Below, in pieces: positions 42,660 to 51,534 of a stretch of 52,313 nt of DNA (positions are counted from its first letter, which is position 1; the number at the start of each line of letters is the position of its first letter). Source of the stretch: Sphingobium lactosutens (GTDB lineage Bacteria > Pseudomonadota > Alphaproteobacteria > Sphingomonadales > Sphingomonadaceae). Position numbers and translations under genes: made by a program. The stretch lies in NCBI RefSeq assembly GCF_013393185.1, contig NZ_QJQX01000060.1, positions 1 to 52,313 of the forward strand, read 5' to 3'. The notes beneath the pieces are model-generated. The model was not told where the DNA came from, did not search any database, and was given only the letters and a program-made list of their open reading frames with translations.

Positions 42660-43529
42660 GTGGTCGACATGATGTCAGAGCCATCCGCATTGCGGCAGAA
42701 GGAACTGGGCAGCTTTTTACGATCCCGTCGTGAGCGGCTAAAGCCGTCTGCAACGGCTGTATCGGTTGGGGATCGGCGCCGCACGCCAGGAATGCGGCGT
42801 GAAGAGGTAGCCGCAATCGCTGGAGTAGGCGTAAGTTGGTACACTTGGCTCGAGCAAGGTCGCCCGATCCAGGTGTCCGCCGAGGTGCTGCGACGGGTAT
42901 CGCGGGCGTTGCAGCTCAATCAGGACGAGATACGGCACGTCTTCCGTCTGGCGGGATATGGTGCGCCGGAGGAGCCTGCTGCGATAGCCACGACCGTCAA
43001 CCCGACGCTACAGCGGGTCCTGGACAGTCTCGATTATGTTCCGGCCTATGTTCACAATGCACGTTGGGATCGTATAGCCTGGAACGACGCAGCCCTCGCG
43101 CTGATGGGCGACTTTTCCCGCGACCCACCGGAAGAGCGCAATACGGTGTGGCGCACCTTCCTCAGCCCTGAGGTTCGAGCGTATACGAAAGACTGGGAAC
43201 ATGTGGCGCGGATCGTCATCGCCGAATTCAACGCCTCGGTGAGCCAGCAGTTCGACGACCCCTGGTTCAGGCAATTTGTCGAACGGCTATCGGCTCGATC
43301 GGCTGAATTCCGGGAATGGAGCCTGCAACGGGAAGTTATTGCCCGGCGGGAGGAGCGTACCTGGATCATACATGATCTTGTTGGCGAGCTCAGTCTGGAG
43401 CGGTCGATCTTCCAGATACCCTATGATTTGAGTCTCAGTCTGGTGATGTTCACTCCGCTGGATGCTGACGATACTCCCACTCGCCTGCGGCGGGCCGTGG
43501 ACGCATTTCGGGCGGCACGAATGGAGTGA
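42660..43529 (+). CDS. XRE-family regulator with MmyB-like ligand domain
   Basis: A 289-residue regulator. The N-terminal helix-turn-helix reads 'ELGSFLRSRRERLKP', 'RRTPGMRREEVAAIAGVGVSWYTWLEQGRPIQVSAEVLRRVSRAL', the typical MmyB-type XRE domain. The C-terminal part ('YVPAYVHNARWDRIAWNDAALALMGDF', 'RTFLSPEVRAYTKDWE') is a PAS-like ligand domain thought to bind fatty-acid-like molecules. The first in-frame codon is GTG 42660; ATG 42669 and 42672 are good alternatives. It lies 155 bases after the acyl-CoA dehydrogenase and is probably transcribed alone. It may sense a fatty-acid-like pathway compound. Confidence 0.9.
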   Translation: MVDMMSEPSALRQKELGSFLRSRRERLKPSATAVSVGDRRRTPGMRREEVAAIAGVGVSWYTWLEQGRPIQVSAEVLRRVSRALQLNQDEIRHVFRLAGYGAPEEPAAIATTVNPTLQRVLDSLDYVPAYVHNARWDRIAWNDAALALMGDFSRDPPEERNTVWRTFLSPEVRAYTKDWEHVARIVIAEFNASVSQQFDDPWFRQFVERLSARSAEFREWSLQREVIARREERTWIIHDLVGELSLERSIFQIPYDLSLSLVMFTPLDADDTPTRLRRAVDAFRAARME

Positions 43530-43667
43530 TGCGGCGGCATCCGGATAGCGCCAATCCAGAGCAGGAATGTGTACGGATTGTGCTGATATGGCTTAGTGAC
43601 CCGAAGCTGAAGTTCGTCGTGCTGCTGCGCTTGCGTGCTGCAATGAGGCGTACTTAAATCCACCGTA

Positions 43668-44432
43668 CTAGGACTGGCACGCACGATGCCTGGTCACTGC
43701 GTTCCGATAGGCTTCATAAAGGAAAAGATGGTCAATGCCGCTCGTGTAGGCGCCCGCGTCATCATACCCGAGTCCAGCAGGAGCCAGGGCAAGAATGCCC
43801 TTTTGCTTGCAGGCCGCATAAATGCGCGCCCAGGCTTGCGTGAGCAGCGCGTTGCCGGGAAATAGATCAGTTCCAAGCTCGTTGGCCATGTCGCCCGGTC
43901 CGAAGAATAGCCCATCAACCCCTTCAACAGCGGCAATTTCGTCAACATGATCGAGCCCATCGCGGGTCTCGATCATCGGAAACAGCAAAGTCGCGGCGTT
44001 ACGCCGCGCCATGCGAGCACCAAAGTCAGACGGATCATATTTCCCGTCATAGCAGGCAAAACTCATCCCTCGCGATCCCGCAGGGGCATATCGGCAGGCC
44101 TGCGCGAGGCGTTCAGCCTCGGCCGCGGTATCGACATGGGGAACCACAAGCCCAGTCGCACCGATGTCGAGGAAGGACTGGAGTGTGGCGCTCTGGGCGT
44201 CAAGCGTCTTGACGAGCAGCGCGCACCGGGACGCCTTTGCCGCGCGGACATGGTTGATCATCATGGCCCTGTCGATACCGACATGTTCGCTTTCGACCAC
44301 GACGAAATCAAAGCCCGCCCTTGCCGCTATCTCAACCGAGGTGGGATCGATCGAGCAAATGAATGTGCCTAGGGGAGACCGGTCGGTTTGTCGTGGGTTC
44401 AGGAGCGCGCTTGATTGGTCGAGCGATAGCAT
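43668..44432 (-). CDS. HpcH/HpaI-family aldolase
   Basis: A 254-residue class II aldolase of the 2-keto-3-deoxy-acid type, which splits a 4-hydroxy-2-oxoacid into pyruvate and an aldehyde. It has 'GTFICSIDP', 'AARAGFDFVVVESEH' with the catalytic His50, 'GATGLVVPHVDTAAEAERL', the metal-binding Glu in 'FPMIETRDGLDHV', and Asp in 'GLFFGPGDMANEL'. ATG 44432 overlaps the stop of the NTF2-like gene (TAATG) behind GGGGAGAGA. Pyruvate released here could enter central metabolism, and the aldehyde could go to one of the aldehyde dehydrogenases. The gene is second in a two-gene operon. Confidence 0.92.
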   Translation of the reverse strand: MLSLDQSSALLNPRQTDRSPLGTFICSIDPTSVEIAARAGFDFVVVESEHVGIDRAMMINHVRAAKASRCALLVKTLDAQSATLQSFLDIGATGLVVPHVDTAAEAERLAQACRYAPAGSRGMSFACYDGKYDPSDFGARMARRNAATLLFPMIETRDGLDHVDEIAAVEGVDGLFFGPGDMANELGTDLFPGNALLTQAWARIYAACKQKGILALAPAGLGYDDAGAYTSGIDHLFLYEAYRNAVTRHRACQS

Positions 44433-44953
44433 TAATTCTCTCCCCGCTTCTGGCCGGTACCGGGGGACTTGGGTCCGCCGGCAACCGGGGCTAAACCAAC
44501 GACGGTCGCTCGGTATGAATCGAGCGATACGAGGTAGAACATGCGCACCGAGCGCGTCTTCAACCGCCATCTCCCGTCTTCGCGCGCATACACATCGTCA
44601 TAATGATAGGCACCAACTTCCGGAACGCCGGCCCGGATGAACTCGACATGCCCCCCGTTTGTGCCGGTTGCCAGATCATCATCCTGCGTGTCCGGCGTAA
44701 TCGAGATCTGGTGTACGACATGATATTGGAACGTGCCGGGCGGAGACATTCTGTTGAAGAAGGCGACAATATCTTCCCGCCCTCTGACCGACAGCACACC
44801 GTCCGATGAACGAAACTCACCGTCGCGGCAAAAAAGCGACGCAAGATCCTCGAAGCGCAACTCGTCTGCGGCGAATACATAGTGCGCCAGTAACTCCTCA
44901 ATCTCGATACGGTCTTCGATCCTCCGCAGTCGATCTTCTGTTCTGTCTGCCAC
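44432..44953 (-). CDS. NTF2-like (SnoaL-type) protein, third copy
   Basis: A protein of about 173 residues with the plan 'EDRIEIEELLAHYVFAADELRFEDLASLFCRDGEFRSS', 'VRGREDIVAFFNRMSPPGTFQYHVVHQISITPD' and 'GAYHYDDVYAREDGRWRLKTRSVRMFYL', a SnoaL-like fold related to the two others in the window and to small subunits or dehydratases. GTG 44953 has AGAGAGG 5 bases upstream; ATG 44974 is an alternative. It leads a two-gene operon with the HpcH aldolase. An N8 variant of the operator palindrome lies about 100 bases upstream. Confidence 0.8.
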   Translation of the reverse strand: MADRTEDRLRRIEDRIEIEELLAHYVFAADELRFEDLASLFCRDGEFRSSDGVLSVRGREDIVAFFNRMSPPGTFQYHVVHQISITPDTQDDDLATGTNGGHVEFIRAGVPEVGAYHYDDVYAREDGRWRLKTRSVRMFYLVSLDSYRATVVGLAPVAGGPKSPGTGQKRGEN

Positions 44954-45055
44954 ATCCACCTCTCTTGACGACATCCTATCAGGCATGCCGGCCCGCATCT
45001 GCCCAGCGGTCCGAACAGCGTCGCACGATCTTCGACTGATTGAAACCGTGAACCA

Positions 45056-45073
45056 GTGAATCTGACGATTCAT
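45056..45073. promoter_or_regulatory. N8 variant of the operator palindrome
   Basis: GTGAA-TCTGACGA-TTCAT with a perfect inner inverted repeat TGAATC-TGAC-GATTCA (45057-45072). It lies upstream of the NTF2-aldolase operon and downstream of the tandem TetR gene, a reasonable place for control of the operon by that regulator. Confidence 0.5.
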
Positions 45074-45216
45074 GTCTGTTCTGGCGCAGCGCTGTCTTCT
45101 ATCCGTCTGCCTTGAGCCGTCAACTGTCATATGCAGCGGCAAAAATGAATTATCAATCAGATCTGAGAAACCTTCATGATCATGTGGTGGTTCTTTGTCG
45201 GCCCGGCGACAAGGCG

Positions 45217-46464
45217 TTAGGAGATGGCCGGATTGAACCGCCAATTGGTGAAAACGCCCCGCTGAACGATCCGTTCGTATAAGAGCGCAATCGAGTCATA
45301 ATCCTCCCGGAGATCCGTCGAGGTCGATTCGAGGATCGAGGAAAGCCGGAAACCGATGACGATGTGAGCCAGCAATGACTGATCGAGAAGAACTTGGGGT
45401 GAGTTGCTGTTGGCATGGCGACGTAGATAAGACAGATAACTGATGTGAATGAGATTTCGATATTTTCTAAAGGCCGTCGGAGCAAAAACGGCGGATTGCG
45501 TAAATATATTGATGAACTCAGGATTACCGATAACATATATAATAAAGGACTCGAATCTTTCTCCTTCACGCTCTAGACCCTGATGCGCGTCGTTTGACTG
45601 AGAATCGACATAGCTCAACATTTTTTGAGTCGAAAATGGAAGAAGGTTGTCGAACACATCCTGAATGTTGGCAAATGCCTTATAAAAAGTGGTTTTCGAC
45701 ATGCTCGCATGTTTAACGATTTCCGATATGGAGCAATCTTCATAACCGACCTTGCCCACGATTTTTTCTGCGGCTGACAGGATCCGCAGTTGGAGCCGAT
45801 CATAGGCGATGCCGGCGGCAGAAGGCTCGGGCGGCTGTGCAGACTGGAAACTAACCAGATTAAGCTTGGTGATCACGTTGAAAAGGCCTGCTTCCACGAA
45901 CATCCCATAAAGGGTGATGAGACGCTCGCACGTTGCTTCATCAATGCTGGGATCATCGGCGCAAACGGAAGCCAGATAGTTGCTCGCTTCCATGATCGTC
46001 CGGATCGTCGCCTGCATGTCGGCCAGATTGTCGTCCCAATCGTCGGACAAAGGGCGCATGAACTGAATATAGTGTTCGACGAAGTCCCGACCATATTTTC
46101 GATATGACGATGGAATGAATACGCGGCACTCCGCGCATATGCGCCGATAATGTGGATGAATTTGGCTAAACCTTAGGAAGCGACGCAAGCGCTCCTTTTC
46201 TCTGTCATGCTCGCTGCCGGACAGCACGAGGTTGCTGTTGACATATCCAAACATCTTTCTGGAAATGAATGGTAGGATGCGGCGCAGAATGTCGGTCTTG
46301 TCTGCAAAATGATTGTAGAAGGTGCCATGGGAAAGTCCGCTGCGCTGGGCGATGTGATCGATCGTCGTACCGATAAATCCCCGTTCACCGATCAGACTGA
46401 TCGCCGCATCCAACAGTCGTTCTACAATTATATGGGCCTGGTCGCGGCGCGCGATGCGACTCAT
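45217..46464 (-). CDS. Tandem (double) TetR-family regulator
   Basis: A 415-residue protein, twice the normal TetR length. The first unit has 'LLDAAISLIGERGFIGTTIDHIAQRSGLSHGTFYNHFADKTDILRRIL' (about residues 17-64) and a ligand domain. The second starts near 220 with 'ILSAAEKIVGKVGYEDCSISEIVKHASMSKTTFYKAFANIQDVFDNLLP' and has its own ligand domain to the end. Both helix-turn-helices keep the TFY pattern, so both could bind DNA and one chain could act like a dimer. GC is lower than in the enzyme genes. It is divergent from the TauD operon (260-base gap) and upstream of the NTF2-aldolase operon. It may be an activator or repressor for one or both. Confidence 0.92.
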   Translation of the reverse strand: MSRIARRDQAHIIVERLLDAAISLIGERGFIGTTIDHIAQRSGLSHGTFYNHFADKTDILRRILPFISRKMFGYVNSNLVLSGSEHDREKERLRRFLRFSQIHPHYRRICAECRVFIPSSYRKYGRDFVEHYIQFMRPLSDDWDDNLADMQATIRTIMEASNYLASVCADDPSIDEATCERLITLYGMFVEAGLFNVITKLNLVSFQSAQPPEPSAAGIAYDRLQLRILSAAEKIVGKVGYEDCSISEIVKHASMSKTTFYKAFANIQDVFDNLLPFSTQKMLSYVDSQSNDAHQGLEREGERFESFIIYVIGNPEFINIFTQSAVFAPTAFRKYRNLIHISYLSYLRRHANSNSPQVLLDQSLLAHIVIGFRLSSILESTSTDLREDYDSIALLYERIVQRGVFTNWRFNPAIS

Positions 46465-46724
46465 ATCGTCATCCCATCGTATCGCCCGCCTCGATCAGCT
46501 CCCGGTTGGAGAGCGAGGACAGACGTCATAGAAATGCAGTTTGTTGACTCTACTGGCATAGGATAAAACCGTGCTATATCAGATATATGCCGCACATTTT
46601 CCCAATATTCAATGGGCATATAATGACTTTTATGTATCATGTCCCGGCGATCTGATTGACCTTCGTGAGGTCGGGTCGTAGCCTTTTTGCATACCCGAAC
46701 AACGGTGTCTGAAGGAGAGCTCGG
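46465..46724. other. Divergent control region of tandem TetR and TauD operon
   Basis: 260 AT-rich bases with several imperfect palindromes: CCCA-N8-TGGG at about 46598, and ATGAC-TTTTATGT-ATCAT at 46623-46640, which is close to the N8 operator variant. No gene is seen. The promoters of the tandem TetR gene and of the dioxygenase operon must lie here. Confidence 0.5.
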
Positions 46725-47669
46725 ATGTTTGCGACGCGGCCCATTCCCAACCGCTATGGCACAATCGGCATTGAACTTGAGGGGCTCGATCCCTCGACTC
46801 TGGGTCAGCCAGAGGTCCGCAAGGCTTTGTGGGATCTATTCATTGAGCATGGGCTGATCGTCTTCCGCGGTCTTGAGGGCCGCGATGTCCAGGTTAATCT
46901 CAGTAACGTCTTCGGCAAGACAGTCGAGCATCGCGCAAAGCCGAAGAATGAGTCGGACGGTGAAGTCATTCGAATCCGCTACGCGGAGGATATGGGTATC
47001 ATCTGCGATGTTCATGGCGAACGCATCGGTGGCTGGCTGCCCTGGCATTCCGATCTCATCTATGTCGATCAGATCAATAGAGGCGGTATTCTCCGTCCTG
47101 TCATTTTCCCAGAAACGGGCGGCGAAACCGGATTCATCGATCAAATCCAGATCTATGAAGCTCTCCCGGAAGAGCTCAAGAGGCGGATTGAAGGGCTGTG
47201 GGTCCTATATAAATGGAATCTCGACTTCAACGAGATGCGATTTGGCAATCCCGATCAGGTCAAAATCACCCAATGGAATCCCTTCTGGGTGGAAATGCAA
47301 TCGAGGACCCCGCAATATCCGCTCGTTGCGCATCCGATGACGTACAAGCAGCAGGAGACCGGCCGGACAGTTCTCAATGTCTCGCCATGGTTTGCGGTGG
47401 GCATCGAGGGTATGCGGAACGAGGAAGGCGACGCCTTGCTCAAGGAAGTTATTGACCACTGCATCGATGAGCGGTTTGCCTATTATCATCGCTACAGCCA
47501 GGGCGACATGGTGTTGTGGGACAATTGGCGCATCCTTCACCGAAGCCCGGGCGTGCCTGTCGATCAAATACGCGAACTGGAACGCACCACCATCGATGGC
47601 GACTACGCGTTCGGCCGCATCGCTGAAGATGGCGCGGCCATCGACGACAAGTTGCGCGTCAGCGTCTGA
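46725..47669 (+). CDS. TauD/TfdA-family 2-oxoglutarate dioxygenase, first copy
   Basis: A 314-residue Fe(II)/2-oxoglutarate dioxygenase. The metal triad can be placed: His108 and Asp110 in 'PWHSDLIY' and the distal His272 in 'RILHRSPG'; a later Arg in the 'RTTIDGDYAFGR' region would bind 2-oxoglutarate. Family members hydroxylate or cleave ethers, sulfonates and similar compounds. It lies 26 bases before a second dioxygenase and upstream of a TonB receptor, so the operon may take up a substrate and oxygenate it. The substrate is unknown. ATG 46725 follows GAAGGAGAGCTCGG. Confidence 0.92.
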   Translation: MFATRPIPNRYGTIGIELEGLDPSTLGQPEVRKALWDLFIEHGLIVFRGLEGRDVQVNLSNVFGKTVEHRAKPKNESDGEVIRIRYAEDMGIICDVHGERIGGWLPWHSDLIYVDQINRGGILRPVIFPETGGETGFIDQIQIYEALPEELKRRIEGLWVLYKWNLDFNEMRFGNPDQVKITQWNPFWVEMQSRTPQYPLVAHPMTYKQQETGRTVLNVSPWFAVGIEGMRNEEGDALLKEVIDHCIDERFAYYHRYSQGDMVLWDNWRILHRSPGVPVDQIRELERTTIDGDYAFGRIAEDGAAIDDKLRVSV

Positions 47670-47695
47670 AGCTTAATAGTATCCGGAGAGCACAT

Positions 47696-48553
47696 ATGGC
47701 ATCCACAGCGGATAATCTGCATCGCGCCGACGAGATCAAGGTGCGGCCCCTGCCGCGTTTTGGTGTCGAGGTCGAAGGCGTTGATATCAGTCAGCCGTTG
47801 AATCAGTCGGCAAGAAACAAGATCCTCTACCTTGCCGATAACGAACTTCTTCTGGTCTTCAGAAACCAGCCACTGAACGAAGATCAGTTCGTCGCCTTTT
47901 CGGAGGCCTTGGGCAACCTTATTCCGGTGCCCGAAGAGCGGCTGCGTTCTTTGACGAATCCGCTCGTGCATCGCATTGGCAATGTCGGCAAGGCCGGGGA
48001 AACGCTTCTGGACGATGATCCGGAAACGCAGGTCACCTACGCCGCCGAGTTGTGGCATAGCGACGGATCCTACAAGCCGGTTCCTAATTATCTGACTGCG
48101 CTGACGACCGTCGAAGTTCCGCCGGTGGGAGGTGGCACGATGTTCGCCTCGATGGTTGCCGCGTATGAGGCGTTGCCCCAGGAACGAAAGGCGTTCCTGG
48201 CCGACAAGGCCATGGAGCATCCCTATCCAGGCAACAGCAAGAAGGTGAAGGACTGGGAAGGTGTCCGGCACGAAGTTGTCGCTCACCCAATTGTACGCGA
48301 ACTTCCCAACGGCAAACGCGCACTATTCTTCTCGCCATGGGGCGGGGGTATTGTCGGCATGTCCGAGGAAAAGGGACGAGCGCTCCTCAAAGAGTTGCTT
48401 GATTTCTCGACCGGCCCAGAGTTCGTTCACGAACATTCATGGCGGCCGGGCGACACAGTGCTCTGGAACAATCGAGGCTTACTTCATGCTGGCAGCGGGT
48501 GGGATCGCAAGAAGTATCGCCGGCTGCTGCTTCGCACTGAATTCTCCGGTTGA
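47696..48553 (+). CDS. TauD/TfdA-family 2-oxoglutarate dioxygenase, second copy
   Basis: A 285-residue relative of the preceding protein, not a close duplicate. The iron ligands are His121 and Asp123 in 'LWHSDGSY' and His264 in 'GLLHAGSGWD', and the co-substrate Arg lies in 'LLRTEFSG'. 'FGVEVEGVDISQPL' and 'LVFRNQPLNEDQFVAFSEALGNL' are typical N-terminal blocks. ATG 47696 follows CGGAGAG. Two different dioxygenases in tandem suggest two successive oxidations or two stereoisomers of the substrate; either is a guess. Confidence 0.92.
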   Translation: MASTADNLHRADEIKVRPLPRFGVEVEGVDISQPLNQSARNKILYLADNELLLVFRNQPLNEDQFVAFSEALGNLIPVPEERLRSLTNPLVHRIGNVGKAGETLLDDDPETQVTYAAELWHSDGSYKPVPNYLTALTTVEVPPVGGGTMFASMVAAYEALPQERKAFLADKAMEHPYPGNSKKVKDWEGVRHEVVAHPIVRELPNGKRALFFSPWGGGIVGMSEEKGRALLKELLDFSTGPEFVHEHSWRPGDTVLWNNRGLLHAGSGWDRKKYRRLLLRTEFSG

Positions 48554-48732
48554 GGCGTTGCGTCGCACGGTTGCACGAGCGATTCAATCGGATAGTCCAA
48601 CGGCGCGATCATCATCCGTGATGGCGCTAGAGGGTTCATTATCGCACTATCGCTGGAGAGACCGCCGGCCAGAGATTTGAGCGACCGAACAATAATGCGG
48701 TCACAGAGCTGCAAGAAAAATGGGAGGATAAA

Positions 48733-51111
48733 ATGACGGGCATAAACGCACATGTGCGGCTAAGCGCTAGCGCGCTGGCAGTAGCCGTATCGATCATGAC
48801 GATGAGCGCCAGCGAACTGCGGGCGCAGACTGCGGCAGGGGCGGGCAACGAAAGTCACGATATCGTCGTAACCGCGAGAAAGCGCGCAGAAGCGTTGACC
48901 GACGTCCCGGTGGCGGTGTCCGTATTGGGTTCCGCTGACATCAATCGTTACGCTGCTGCTGATCTGGAGAAGATCAGCGGGCTGGCGCCGCAGGTGTCCG
49001 TGACGCGTGGACAGAGCGGGGGCGGCGCCAATATTTCGATCCGCGGCCTCGGATCGGGATCTGGCGACCAAGCGCTTGAGCAGACGGTCTCGATCAATCT
49101 CGACGGCGTTCAGGTCGGCCGCGGCCGTATCCTGTCGACTGGCATGTTCGACTTGCAGCAGGTAGAGGTATTGAAGGGGCCGCAGGCGCTTTATTTCGGC
49201 AAGAACAGCCCTGCTGGCGTCATTTCTCTCACCTCCCAGGGTCCGACGGACAGCTTGTCGGGATATGTGCGTAGCGGCTATGAATTCGTAGCGGACGAAG
49301 CATTTCTCGAGGGCGCGATATCCGGCCCGATCACGAACAACATCAAGGCGCGTTTGGCGCTTCGCGGGCGCTATATGAAAGGCTATCTCGTCAACACGGC
49401 TGAAGCTGGGCCCAATCCCGGTGATCCGCGCTATCCGGCGTCGGGCGCATATCGAAAGCGGGAGCCACGGACGAAGGACTTGATTGGCCGACTGACGGTC
49501 GAATATGATCCCGGTCCCGACACGAACATCACCTTGCGCGTGCTTGGCAGTACTGGTGATGAAGGCGGTTTCACCAACACGGCTCAAGCCATATGCTTCA
49601 CCAATCCGCCCGTGCTAACCACCGGAGGAGTAGTCAATCCTGGAAGCGAGTGCAAACTCGACCGGTATTTCCAGTCCGGTGGATTGCCTGAGGGCTTCCC
49701 GCTTGATGGCTTTCCGCACGCCAAATCGGATGGCCGCCCCTTCCAGACCACCAATACCTGGTTGCCGTCTCTAACCATAAACCATGATTTCGGGCAAGTG
49801 TCGCTGACATCCGTCACCGGCTATTTCGACATGGATTTCAAGGGAGCAGGCAATTCCAGCTACACCTCCTTGGGCCTCATCTATTCCACAATCGGAGAGC
49901 ATTCGAAGCAGTTCAGTCAGGAGTTGCGTCTCAATAGCGATTTTGATGGGCCACTCAACTTCACATTTGGTGGCTATTACGCACACAATAGCATGACTGG
50001 CTACGTCGCGTCCGCGCAAATCTTCCGGAAGATCGTTCCCGATCCAGCAACCGGTTACTCCATGACGTTCTCGCGCGCAACGAGCTCGAGCGGGGACACC
50101 TATTCTGGCTTCGGTCAGCTTCGCTGGAATATCTTCCCCAATGTCGAGCTTGCCGGCGGCGTGCGTTATACGCGGGAGCATAAGGAAGCTTCGACCGGCA
50201 ACGTTTATGTGCATCCCAACGCAGCCAATATTTTCGCACCTGCGGGCCTCTTCCTGTCCAACTCCCGCACCGAGAGTAATTGGTCGCCCGAATTTACCGC
50301 GACCTGGCATCCGGTTCGCGGTCAGACGCTCTATGCAGCCTATAAAACCGGGTATAAGGCGGGAGGAATTTCGCAGCCATCGGTTGTGACGCTGAATTTC
50401 AACAAAGACAATCTTCTATTCAACCCTGAACGTACAAAGGGAGGGGAAGTGGGGTATAAGGCCGAGTTGATGAACGGCAGACTCCGCTTCGATCTGACGG
50501 GCTATTATTACAAAATTCGCGATCTGCAGGTGGTGGCGTTGATAGCCTCAAACTCCAGTTCCTTCCTTACCAATGCGGGCGTTGCCCGTACGCAGGGCAT
50601 TGAATCGTCCGTGAACTGGACCATCTCCGATGCCTTCAGCCTGCGATCATCGATCGGTTACAATGACGCCAAATATCTCAGCTTTGCAAATTCGCCATGT
50701 TATCCCTTCCAGACTGCAGCGCTGGGATGCGTCGGCGGTCAACAGGACTTGAGCGGGCGTCAGCTGGTACGCGCACCCAAATGGAATATCCTGGGAGGTG
50801 GCACCTTCACCTATCCGATTGGCTCAGACATGGAGTTTACTGCGACTGCGGACGTCAAGTATACCAGCAGCTTCTTCACTCAGGACAATGAGCATCCACT
50901 GTCGCGCCAGTCTGCCTACACTCTGATCGATGCGAGCGCGCGGATTGAAATTCCTTCAAAGGGGCTTGAATTCGCCGTGGTCGGGCGCAACCTCACGAAC
51001 CGCTATTATCGGGTGGTGCAGATCGACACAACGATCGGCGGCCAGAACCAGTTCGGCGCCTTCTCGACTCGTCCTCGGGAAATATCGATCCAGGCGAGCT
51101 ACAAGTTTTAG
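48733..51111 (+). CDS. TonB-dependent outer-membrane receptor
   Basis: A 792-residue outer-membrane uptake protein. A signal peptide of about 32 residues ends near 'ELRA-QTAAG'. The plug domain starts with 'HDIVVTARKRAEALTDVPVAVSVLG', contains 'ISIRGLGSGSGDQALEQTVSINLDGV' and 'LQQVEVLKGPQALYFGKNSPAGVISLTS', and the 22-strand barrel ends with 'REISIQASYKF', a C-terminal Phe as in outer-membrane proteins. The sequence type is the one amplified in sphingomonads for aromatic or terpenoid substrates. ATG 48733 follows TGGGAGGATAAA. It lies 180 bases downstream of the dioxygenases on the same strand and probably imports the pathway substrate. Confidence 0.95.
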   Translation: MTGINAHVRLSASALAVAVSIMTMSASELRAQTAAGAGNESHDIVVTARKRAEALTDVPVAVSVLGSADINRYAAADLEKISGLAPQVSVTRGQSGGGANISIRGLGSGSGDQALEQTVSINLDGVQVGRGRILSTGMFDLQQVEVLKGPQALYFGKNSPAGVISLTSQGPTDSLSGYVRSGYEFVADEAFLEGAISGPITNNIKARLALRGRYMKGYLVNTAEAGPNPGDPRYPASGAYRKREPRTKDLIGRLTVEYDPGPDTNITLRVLGSTGDEGGFTNTAQAICFTNPPVLTTGGVVNPGSECKLDRYFQSGGLPEGFPLDGFPHAKSDGRPFQTTNTWLPSLTINHDFGQVSLTSVTGYFDMDFKGAGNSSYTSLGLIYSTIGEHSKQFSQELRLNSDFDGPLNFTFGGYYAHNSMTGYVASAQIFRKIVPDPATGYSMTFSRATSSSGDTYSGFGQLRWNIFPNVELAGGVRYTREHKEASTGNVYVHPNAANIFAPAGLFLSNSRTESNWSPEFTATWHPVRGQTLYAAYKTGYKAGGISQPSVVTLNFNKDNLLFNPERTKGGEVGYKAELMNGRLRFDLTGYYYKIRDLQVVALIASNSSSFLTNAGVARTQGIESSVNWTISDAFSLRSSIGYNDAKYLSFANSPCYPFQTAALGCVGGQQDLSGRQLVRAPKWNILGGGTFTYPIGSDMEFTATADVKYTSSFFTQDNEHPLSRQSAYTLIDASARIEIPSKGLEFAVVGRNLTNRYYRVVQIDTTIGGQNQFGAFSTRPREISIQASYKF

Positions 51112-51121
51112 GCGGATCGGT

Positions 51122-51150
51122 CCGGCTTGCTCTTCATGAGGGCAGGCCGG
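51122..51150. terminator. Hairpin after the TonB receptor gene
   Basis: A 12-bp stem with two G-U pairs (CCGGCTTGCTCT and AGGGCAGGCCGG) and a 5-base loop, 11 bases after the stop codon. No clear T-run follows, so it may be a weak terminator or an mRNA 3' stabiliser. Confidence 0.5.
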
Positions 51151-51261
51151 CCGGATGATGCATCGGTTTCTGGATCAGTCAGCGAGAGGAACGCCCTGGA
51201 CTTGTAACGGTTTTGTGCCGGTCACTTGAGAGTTTAAGGCTCATTCAAGGAGACCGACGAG

Positions 51262-51534
51262 ATGATCAAGCATAGCGAAGAGTTCAAGCAGGAGGCGGTG
51301 CGCATTGCGCTGACCAGCGGGTTGCCGCGCGAACGGGTCGCGTCGGATTTGGGGATCGGCAAATCGACGCTGAACAAATGGGTGTCGCACTATCGCCCCT
51401 CGGATCTGGTGGCAGCGCCGCAGGCAGATCTGGCTCGAGAGAATGAACGGCTTCGTTTGGAGAACCGTATCCTCAGGGAGGAGAGGGAAGTCCTAAAAAA
51501 GGCCACTCAGTTCTTTGCGAGCCAAAGGTCGTGA
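51262..51534 (+). CDS. IS3-family transposase orfA (DNA-binding subunit)
   Basis: A 90-residue protein with the helix-turn-helix 'SEEFKQEAVRIALTSGLPRERVASDLGIGKSTLNKWVSHY' and a leucine-zipper-like 'LARENERLRLENRILREEREVLKKATQFFA', standard for orfA of IS3 elements. A slippery heptamer A-AAA-AAG at 51495-51501, in the zero frame, should support -1 frameshifting to make the OrfAB transposase. Its stop overlaps the orfB start. Confidence 0.93.
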   Translation: MIKHSEEFKQEAVRIALTSGLPRERVASDLGIGKSTLNKWVSHYRPSDLVAAPQADLARENERLRLENRILREEREVLKKATQFFASQRS

